64,000 bases of DNA from Stichopus chloronotus. Taxonomy: Eukaryota > Echinodermata > Holothuroidea > Aspidochirotida > Stichopodidae. Under the pieces are notes generated by a model. The model did not search any database. It saw nothing but the letters and a program-made list of their open reading frames with translations, and was not told where the DNA came from. This document shows positions 54,901-64,000 of the stretch, piece after piece (position 1 is the stretch's first letter; each line of letters opens with the position of its first letter). Both the position numbers and the translations under genes were made by a program. The stretch is taken from positions 19,475,009-19,539,008 of the forward strand of contig CM037838.1 in the NCBI GenBank assembly GCA_021234535.1, read 5' to 3'.

Positions 54901-57900
54901 GAAAAGGTCAGAGAGTAAATGAGGCAGTCAGCACTGTTCGCACTAAGGCCTTTCAACCGGGGAGGAAAATCCCTCTAAAAATCTTTGGGAGGGGTTTCTA
55001 AAATCAAGGAGGGAGTTGTCATTTGGTCAAGATTCAGATAGCAAATTTATTGTTTGTGTTTATAATTACAGCTACGATCTCAGCTGTGAAAAATTGAGGG
55101 GGATTTTCCCGCATGAGATTAATATTTGTGTGGGATTCAGGAGACAAATGAGGGATTCACGCGATCTGGTGCCTTTGTGTGAGCACAAGCAGAATACAGT
55201 CTAAAGTGTCCAAAGGACAAGGGAACTCAAGGTCGTGTAAGCAGGACTGTGGGTGGGACATTACAAAATAACTTTTTTTGCCAAGCATGATTTTCAAATG
55301 GAACAACCGGCCTGCCATCAGAACCTATCTCTGCCACTTTCTGAAAATTATTCGATGAGCTAGATTAAATTGATCTTGAAAGGTAAGCAGCGGCTCTTCA
55401 TTTGCCTAAAGAAGCACAAGGCTAACAAAGGACCCCAAGATCTGGTGAGTTATTGACTACTAGAGTTAGTTTTGACTGAAAGCTGAAGACTGTATGCAGT
55501 GTGCAGTAGCCCAAAAGCTCACATCATATTTTAGTTACAATCATATCTAATTACAGTAGAGTAAAATGAGATTAAAAAGGGAATTGAGTGAATCTCAGTG
55601 AAGTGATTGTCCCAAACTCCCAGTGACCGAATCACCAACAACATTGAATGCAAAATCAAACTTTGTCACAACTTTGACCTTCAGACATGCTGTTCATATT
55701 TTACGCAGAGTCTTTGAATGAGTAATACAATTTGGCAGTAACATTCCATTGTAAAGTGTACAATATAAGTGCATCATGATGGTACTGCTACTTGGAAAAT
55801 AGATCTACCGTCACTTGCATTTTACAATTTCGAAACATATATTGAGAATGACAAAATTTACATTTTGGTCGTTGGCTGTTCCGTTGTCAACGAGATCTAT
55901 AAAAGTTGATTGCAATTACTTCAGAGCTTAGGTGGTTGAAAATCAGTTCCGGACATGCAGGTTACATGTGACAGGTTGGCACAAACTCAGCTGCAGTACA
56001 ATGAATCAGCTCCCGTAATCTACAGTGAACCACTTGCATGAAATGGTTGGTTTGAATCAAATGTTTCACTTCACTTCATGGCAACAGTGTTTGCAAACTC
56101 AGGGTGCAAGACAAAACCCCTTTCTTTTTCAACAGAATGCATGTATGTTGCAATTTCGTTTCTTTACCCAAATGTGCCCTCAACACATTAAAAGTATCAG
56201 CGTGCTTTGAGCAATCAGTCACTTGTCAAGCTTGTTATTTGGATTATTTACAGTATTTGGAAAAGCAGTTTGTGCAGCCATTTGCCTGATTCATCGTTCA
56301 TGATCCATGGTTACTGGTACATTCTCTTCTACTCTGTTTCCTAAGCATATCACACACTGAATTGGAACAATTCCTCCTGAAAATGTAGTTGTTGTAAGGT
56401 CTAATCTAATTAGTAATGTATGCTCTGAAGTTGAACAAGTCACACATACCTAGTCTGTAAAAGTTGTGAAAACAAAAGTGGAACAAAATGGAACCTTGTC
56501 ATCAAATTGGCCATGGAAATCGGTCCCTGACACTGGAGGGTTACAAATTGATCTACAGAAACTCTTCAGGGGTGAATAGTAAATAATACTGACAAAAAAG
56601 ACAAAAGCACTCAAAACTTATTTTTGTATGAGTGTGTGTGTTACATGTACATTTTGTTTTCTTCCATGTACAATACCCCCCTCTCCGTTCGCTCTGAACT
56701 ATCAAAGAAATGGTTCAGTCTTCAAGGAAATATTCTAATGACAGGTAAATGTGCTTCATAAATTGAATGTCGCATTTTGCACTTTGGTATTTCATTTCAA
56801 ACCCCATTTATCGGTATCTTGTTCAAAACTCAATGTAATGTCACTGATGTCGGAGGAAAGACCGCTCAGGTCGAGACAAGATTTTCAGAACTTTATGAAT
56901 TTATGTTATGTCACAACAAGTAATGCTGCAAAGAACATCATTGTTATAGTTAAGTAGGTATTTGACCTTTCAGTTTGTCCACCAGAGTGATCAGCGAAAC
57001 AATTATCCTGTAATCCTGGAATCTTCATCAAGTCCTTAAAACGTCGTGGAAATTGATGTCACAACTTTAAAACTATTGTGATGTTTCTTTTTGAGCCAAT
57101 CAAGATTATAAAGAAATGCAATGGGATACATTCAAGCACTGTGCCGCAGTCAGCCTGTCGCAGCAAAAAGATTTTCCACCATGCAATATATCACTTAGAG
57201 GTAAATGTTTTGTTGGTAAAATAAATGTTTAAAAATCCATTGCTTATAAACAGAACAGGTTATAGTGATATGGTTTTCAAAAAAAAAGAAGGGAAAAGTG
57301 CCCTAATTTTTTCATGCAAGTTTAATCTACCTCACTGGCAGATACATTCAAAAGTTGAAGTGAAATCAAAAGTGGAAGACTTAATAACCTATACATAGAG
57401 ACCATTCATGCAACGGGAATGAGCAATTCATGCAACAGAAATGAGCAAGTATGTAATCACAGTGTGAGTGTTGAAATGTAGGCAGTGGCAGTTGGCAGTC
57501 CATAATTTCTAACAGACAACTAGTCATGCAGAAAAAGTGGTCATCCTTCTGTCTCCAACCAAACAGTGTTGTGAAAATTGTGAATTTACACATAATTTAA
57601 CTTTAAATCTCTAGCTTACTTTTCCATGGACACACACTCATGCAGTGCAATTTCATTTCCAGAGTGCAATAATTACAGCATTGTCACTGCAGGTCGTCTG
57701 TGAGTAAACTATTCATGAGATTCTACAGCATTACAATTGCTTGCATGTTTGGCCGAAAAACAACGTTATCATTGGATTTGTTTGCCGAAAGAGCACATTT
57801 CATTCTACCTGCTGAGTAGTACGTAGGTCACAGACATTGGGAATTCTGCAAAACAACTTCCACTGGCACTGCTGTCAGGTTGTGGGCGTCGTAGGCTCAA

Positions 57901-58900
57901 TTTGAGCCGTGAGACAGTTATGACAATTCTTTTGACATTGATGGCATCGTGGAAAAGATGGTAGAACAATGACTATTAATGAGGTGTGGCATTGATGATA
58001 TTCTGTGGCAATGTCATTCATGTGTGAACTACATCACTTTCCTGGAACACCCTTTCTATTCTTTCGTCAGTTCTGTTAGTTCCTTCACTTACACATTAAC
58101 TATTATCGTGACATAGCAATAGCCACAATGAAACATAGATTGTCTGGTAGTGGGACTATTGAATATTGATTGTTTGTCGCAGGTGCAAAGCAGCCAGACT
58201 ATCCAGTATGAGGGGGGAAGGTTCATTGATGTTGGAGTTTTGATGGCCTGAGGCTGGGAGAGGGGTCTAAGGGGAGGGGTCAAAAAATTTTTTACTTATC
58301 CAAGGGTTCTTAGTCCAAAATTGTGGATTTTCATGTTTTCTCCCTGCGTGTATTCCAAAAAAGCAGGACCTTGTATTTCAAATTTTTTAAAATACTGAAA
58401 TTTGTTTGGAAAATGTGACCTTCTTGGTGCAAAGTCAATTGTTACACCATAATTAAGCCTAGTATGTCATTGTACAGTACTTCAACAGTACCTACTACCT
58501 ACCCAGTCCCTGTACATGGACAGACACTGTAGATCTGCATGTGGTTAGGATAGTACCATGGTTCTCATGCAAAGACCAGAGAGGTACATGTCCTTTGACC
58601 TTGTGGTCAGACAATTACATTGTTCCACTGAACTTGGGGTAATTTTTCGTATGGACTCAGTTTTCAGAGTGAGATGTATCACATCTTGCACTTTTTGGCC
58701 ACCCACTGTTGGCATCAGTTACTATTCATTACAGAAGTAGTTTGAATCTTAGAAATTGTTCCCTTGTTCATTCTTTATCTTTGTTGCCATGGGAACTGTT
58801 GAAGTAAAGATTTTTTTTTTTTGAAGGATGTATTTAGTGTAGTTTGATTACTGCAGGTCTTGGAAGGGTTTGATTTTTATATGAGGGAAAGTAACTTGTT
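51929..58900. other. Long non-coding stretch, no gene recognised
   Basis: I found no exon with both credible splice borders and a recognisable product. A 40-codon frame starts with ATG at about 52011 but matches nothing I know. The sequence is mostly unique-looking, with a poly-C tract at 54274 and AC runs. It may be intron or intergenic DNA. Confidence 0.35.
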
Positions 58901-59068
58901 TTTGATTCCTTCCAGGTCACCAAAATAAAAGTCATTTTGGGTTAAAGGCCGGTGGTGTATCAAGAAAAATAACTGCAGTTGATCTTATACTTGTCATGTG
59001 GATAATTCATGTTTGTTATAATATAACCATGTAGCAAGGAATCACAAAGCCTTTTGACTTTGTGGTTG
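58901..59068 (+). mobile_element. Short DR1-family derivative: 5' tip joined to 3' end
   Basis: TTTGATTCCTT at 58901 jumps directly into AGGTCACCAAAATAAAAG and then follows the 3' end of the intron 1 copy almost base for base (GGATAATTCATGTTTGTTAT, GTAGCAAGGAATCACAAAGC, CTTTTGACTTTGTGG). The tandem core and microsatellite are deleted, which helps to define the element ends. Confidence 0.7.
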
Positions 59069-59390
59069 TTTGTGCCACTCAATCGAAATTGTGGAACAGT
59101 TTTTTCAATACATGTGTATGTCCTGGAAAATTCACCCCGTGAACCTTAAATCAAATTGAAAGCAAAAATGAAATGCATTGTTCTAAAATGTCCACAAGTT
59201 AATCAGTGCTATGAATGGTGGCTGGTAATTGGTCAAAGCACTGAGATATGCATTTATAAAGAGGTTAAAATAATAAAGTGAGGAAGTGCTTCAAGTTTCT
59301 GTTTCCTTGAGATACTGTATGTCACATGCAAGAACCCCTTAGAGGTTTGTAACACCAGATAATATGCTGGAATTCTTATTGAACTCTTTC

Positions 59391-59750
59391 TTAAAGGGAA
59401 ATAGGGCATTTGAATACACCAACATGACATACAAAAGAAAGTAAGAAATAGCATTATTCATTGTTAAACCATTCAGTCTCATCAATAAACATCTGCCAAA
59501 GCTTCATCTCCTCAAAACATTAAGCATGTGCTGAGAAACGGAAGATGCATCATTTGAATTTTGAAAAGTTTGGGTGAATAAATTAGTGTTGAGCAACAAA
59601 TAACTGAGTTTTTAACTGTGAGGAGCTTATTTCTTGAAAAGAATGCCACTGTCCTTCCTTATTTGGAATAATCTATCATTCTGCGTCCACAAACATTGGT
59701 TTTAAAAGTATGGATGTTTCCTGTGAAACAAATGCCCTATTTCCCTTTAA
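59391..59750 (-). mobile_element. TTAA-bounded MITE, family A, full-length reverse copy
   Basis: Starts TTAAAGGGAAATAGGGCATT and ends AATGCCCTATTTCCCTTTAA. It is 360 bp and the interior is the inverse of copy 1 (ATCTATCATTCTGCGTCCAC, CAAACATTGGTTTTAAAAGT). The intact ends mark it as one of the better-preserved copies. Confidence 0.85.
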
Positions 59751-60279
59751 ATTGCATCTACAGTACCTTCAATCTTGGTCCAGGTTACATCTTTTTCTTC
59801 CACTTGGTGGTTAATAGACTGTCAGTCATTCAGCCTCTTGAATGGTTTGTTGTGGATGGTGAAAAGGTCAGGAAAAAGGGCAGAAAGCTCAGAGATACAG
59901 AATTTAAATACCTAAATGTCTGAAGTTTGGAGGAAAAGAACTTGGAAGAAATGGATAAGAATCTAAAAAAAAAAAAAAATTGTCTTTCTTTTACAAGCAA
60001 ATTATAGCATGCTCTGAATTTGGCCATTATTTGCAGAGGACCTTAAAAACTATGTGATTGGAACTAATCATATGCACTCAGTCCTCGCTTCGTTGTGCAC
60101 TTAAAGATGAGTGAAATTTTTGCTTCAACAAGAAGATAAGTGCACTTAATACAAAGCCTTTGCTAAGGCATCTCACTGGCAGGGAAGAATGGTAAGCAAA
60201 GGTAACCTAATTACAAATGTGTAGCCTGCCAAAGGATTTGCTTATCAAGTTTTCCAAGTGATAGCTTCTTTTTGCTGCA

Positions 60280-60800
60280 TTTTTGGTTCCTTGCCAAAGG
60301 CAGAAGGAATCTTTGCGATGGTGATGTTGTGTGCATGTATGTGTGTGTGTGTGTATACATGTGACACTTCGTGAAGACACAGTATATCAAGAAAGGTAAC
60401 AATGACTGATCTCATACATGGTGTGTGGATTGATAGATCATTTTGAGTGGATGATTCTTATTGTTTTTGGTGTAGGTCAAAGGTCATTTGAGGTCACCAG
60501 AGGTCAAAATGTGAAAAGCACATATCTAAAAAAACGGTAACCATGACTGATCTGATATTTGGTATCGGAGTGTGGCTTACTGAGTAGATGATTGCTAATG
60601 TTTTTGGTCAAGGTCAAAGGTCATTTGAGGTCACTAGAGTTCAAACTGTAAAAATGTAAACACTATCTCCAGAAGGGTAACTGTGACTAATGTCATACTT
60701 GGTGTGTGAGTTAGTCTTACTGAGTAGATGATCCCATTCTTTTTGTTGGAGGTCAAATGTCATTTGAGGTCACCAGAGGTCAAAATGTCATTCACTTCTT
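60280..60800 (+). mobile_element. DR1/DR4-bearing repeat, 5' part
   Basis: The GGTTCCTTGCC hairpin end (60286) is followed by GCGATGGTGATGTTGTGTG, a GT microsatellite (60340-60354), and three to four tandem units. Perfect DR1 sites lie at 60474 and 60611, and a one-mismatch site at 60750. At 60474 the four AGGTCA half-sites are all perfect. The 3' hairpin end was not found; similarity stops near 60800. Confidence 0.7.
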
Positions 60801-61764
60801 GACCTTGCATTTAATTGGTATAATGAGCTTTTCACCACTTGCTTTGCCATTTCTTTTCTCTTTTTTTTTCTTTCGCTTTGTGTGTGTTTAATGTATTTTA
60901 AATCAATTATGATCAAGTTAAGTCAATTGAAAGTTTTGAAAAGTCATAGTTATGGGTTTAAAAATATGTCATAATTCGGAGGTTGCATAAATTTGGCGTT
61001 TTGAATGGCACAATTACCTTGTAAATGTACTGGATTTAGTGTAACTCAGAATTTACAAGGTTAGGGAATGTGAAGACGTTGACATTGATTTTGCAATGCC
61101 AACTTAGTTTGTGATCATTTTCCAAACCTATGTCATACTCAGGTCTTTGCCCCAAAAGTCTTCTCCAAGCAGTCTGGCTGTGAAAGATTTTGAGACGCTG
61201 GTATGAACCCTGACATTAATGGTGGCAACGATCATGGAACCTCCCACAGTGTTCTGTCATTTGTCCTTTGCAAAGATTTACAAGAGCAGTCGGTCACATT
61301 GTCGTTTTTGTCCTCACAGGTCACGTGACAAGAATGGTGCGGTGTTCATAGTTTGTGTTTGTAACTAAAAGTAGCAATCTGAGCAAAGATGTAGGTGTAG
61401 TGTGCAGGATGTCAGTGACGTTTCCGTAAATTCGTGCTGGTACTTGCATTTTCCTACATGTATGCTGTGCTGAAAAAAATTACTACTGTACTCCCATCCC
61501 TGTAGTCTCACTCCTGCAGTGTTAATTCAGGAAATTGCAGTGCGTTAACTAAATAGCTACAGTATGACCCCCATGGCAGGCATAAGTTATGTTTCAGCAG
61601 TTGGCAGGGGATAATTTATACAGTGTCGCAGTGTCTCATTTTGTGACACAAAATGGTCAAATTGCTACACAAATGGAATGTTGTGTAGCACAATTAATTG
61701 CCCTCACAGATGTTACAACAAAATACCCAAGAATCCTGAAAACGGCTATGCAAATTTTGAAAAC

Positions 61765-61885
61765 CTAAATTATTCCCTGCTTAGCACCATGTGCAGTAGG
61801 TGCCTCAACTTGAATTACTTCATTGGTATCGACTACAGTATCTGACTTTTCTCCTTGCTGATGACTTTCATCACGTAAAGGTCGT
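61765..61885 (-). CDS. Candidate terminal exon of an unidentified minus-strand gene
   Basis: A strong acceptor, TTCTCTCTTGCAG (AG at 61887-61886), precedes 121 bases that stay open in one frame to a stop at 61767-61765. The frame encodes an acidic tail starting RPLRDESHQQGEKS. A possible preceding exon (62201 to about 62011, ending CA before GTGGTA) would keep the frame, but its donor is weak and the product is unknown. May be spurious. Confidence 0.25.
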
Positions 61886-62201
61886 CTGCAAGAGAGAATG
61901 TGCACCAAATCCTTCTGAAATCCACAATCAGTCACAGAGGAAAAAAAAAAATACTGCACGTAGAGATGCATGAGAGATACGTACAATAATATTTAAGTGA
62001 TCAGTACCACTGCCATGGGTGTCTGTCAAGCTTGAAAAAGGGGATGCACTGAACAGCTGAACCACCATGGAAATAAACAATGGTAGAGAGCCTTTCTGGT
62101 GGACCTACACCTGTGTCTTGTCCTAAACAGCCATTGATCTTCCCTTTTAAAAAAAAGATGACTTTATAATGTATACAGAACTTTGTGTTATAATTTTGCA
62201 A

Positions 62202-64000
62202 TCCAGTTTACAAGCTGTGGTTTCACATCATTTTCTCCAACCATGAAGCTGGAATATGAGTTGAGAATTTGTCATTGAAAGTCAAATTCTACAGAATATG
62301 TCATGGCCATTACAAAAACCATTGTTAAAGCCCCATTTTGAGGTTCATGAATATTCCTATCCATTCCCATTGGTCTGTTTGATTTCAAGTAATGGTGATT
62401 GACAGCTATGCTTTCTTGAAGAGTTTGATTTTTATAGGGCCAACAAAAATGTTGAGGCTATTTTCGTAATCAGATTTCTGAAAGATTAGTGCATAGTCAT
62501 CTTTCAGATTTTGTGAAAGGTGATATTTTTCTTCTTTCTCTTCCCTGAAACACTGATAAGGGCAAAGGTAGATGACCAGGGATTACCAGTAAAACTCATA
62601 TTCCAGCTTAATTTACTATTTTCCTGCATGGGACTTTTCCTCCTTGGATGTGTGTTATCAGTAGAACTTATCTGCATGTTGGCTCCACAGGCCATTGCCA
62701 AAACTAGTTGAAAACACTTCCTTGTCATACCTTTGTGATGTGTAGTGCAGCTGCAATGGGTACATGCATTTTTTTTCTACATATCAACAAATGAATTTTT
62801 GTTTTTAAGTAATTGATCATAAATTACCATGTCATCTCATCTTGTCTAATTTTGCGAGCTCACTTCAGGGTATTTCCTTTTGTTTTCTTTAATGATTTAA
62901 TCCCAGTGATTTAATATTTGATTATGCCACACCCAGTACAGATAGGTATAACATATCTCAGTAAAATACTGTAGATACATACTGATTAAACCTACCTCAA
63001 TTTGCCAAAATTTTTGAACTACTGAGAAACTTTGAATCAGTACAAGGGAAGAACTACTAAAAATAATAAGAGGATCGCGTCCAACAATAGCATTGGTGAG
63101 ACTTCTTAATTTGTTTTTCTCAAAAATTACGTTGCACCGTCTGTCCTCTGTCCCTCACCCTTTGTTCCTGTGTTCCTCAACCTTTCCTGTGTCCCCGCGA
63201 CCTTCCCTGTGCCCCTCAGCCTTCCCTGTGCACCAAACTTAGTTTTGATATAGTTGTCATTAAGTTGTCAGTACAGGTTTCTTCATTACCAGGTGTATGG
63301 AAGATAGCAGTTGAAACAATTTGTGCACTCACCTCATAACCCTTGCATTGTTGACTGTATTGACCATGGTCTAGCAACTGGCAGTTATATGCGTGCGTAT
63401 CTGGTCACAATCCTTCCGTAATTGCCAGCCTTTTAAGCCTAATGGTGAGGAAATCAGTATCTTTTTTACATCCTTTCAGATACGGTAGTCCTGACATTTA
63501 TTACAGGGTGTTTGAAAAATACATAGCAATTGAAATATCAAACTGTTTGACAGATGTGCTGTATGCAATTGGGTGTCATGAAAATACGATCTGCTCAAAT
63601 TGTATGGTGAAGCATATAAAGTGAACTTTTGGTCCCCATTTATCATGTGATCAAAAGGAGCATATGCCCCTATTTTTGAAAATGTTCCCCAAAACGCCAA
63701 TCCTTGTTTTGTTGAGTAGAAGAAGCACTGTTCTGTTTTTGCAAGTTGATGAAATAAAAATACAGAATGAGGAGGTCCTAGAGTATTGAATGGCACTGAG
63801 TGCTCCTGAGTGTGATTGGTTACGTCGGTACACACGAATTTTTATTCTGTACGCACATTAAGTCGAAATCCGAGTGGTAGTTCCCGGACATTGGTATTAC
63901 AAATGGAGTCAAAGGTGATTCATCAGTAACATACGCCTGCTGTGCGGGCAAGTCAGAGCTTAGCAATGCTTCTTTGAGAATATGTTGGCAAACTATTAAA
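62202..64000. other. Non-coding stretch, no gene recognised
   Basis: Short frames on both strands show no known domain. A run of CTTTCCTGTGYCCC-like phrases at 63135-63235 is a degenerate short tandem repeat. Confidence 0.35.

Overview
This is a eukaryotic, intron-rich, AT-rich and repeat-laden window. Introns have GT-AG borders, simple-sequence tracts are common, and DNA-transposon remnants, MITEs and internally tandem repeats are abundant. The gene content and repeat style suggest a marine invertebrate; an echinoderm or another invertebrate deuterostome is favoured but not proven. No operons, CRISPR arrays, rRNA genes or tRNA genes were recognised.

The one complete gene is a plus-strand (6-4) DNA photolyase of the cryptochrome/photolyase family at 26691-40651. 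It has ten coding exons whose splice phases all agree, and it encodes 540 residues. The flavoprotein core carries the paired active-site histidines (H354, H358) and the electron-transfer tryptophans. A lysine-rich tail ends in a PCNA-box-like motif. The first coding exon is preceded by a good splice acceptor, so a 5' UTR exon probably lies upstream.

Other coding material: two minus-strand exons (4194-4104 and 2779-2601) that look like the start of a CTR/SLC31-type copper transporter; a minus-strand ORF (16729-15737) with an RFX-like N-terminus and a canonical C-terminal PHD finger; a frame-shifted BEL/Pao-like gag fragment (about 18160-17700); the C-terminal end of a hAT transposase inside a remnant with target-site duplications (49434-50033); and a weak terminal-exon candidate (61885-61765).

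Repeats dominate the rest. A dispersed family occurs in and around the photolyase gene (about 671-1910, 17441-18990, 24419-25340, 27393-28596, 35011-37711, 40190-40523, 58901-59068, 60280-60800). It has a 5' hairpin end, a GT-rich microsatellite, tandem units of about 120-160 bp, and a 3' hairpin followed by CTGG or CTAG. The better-preserved units carry AGGTCA nuclear-receptor half-sites in DR1 and DR4 spacing. Nine perfect DR1 sites were found by eye, six of them in photolyase introns 1 and 7. Two TTAA-bounded MITE families (about 355 bp and about 257 bp), several hAT-like elements with 8-bp duplications, a four-copy 322-bp tandem array broken by a 315-bp MITE, and a separate 145-bp tandem family fill most remaining space. 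About 4.2-9.6 kb, 21.3-24.2 kb, 44.4-47.6 kb, 52-58.9 kb and 62-64 kb hold nothing that could be assigned.
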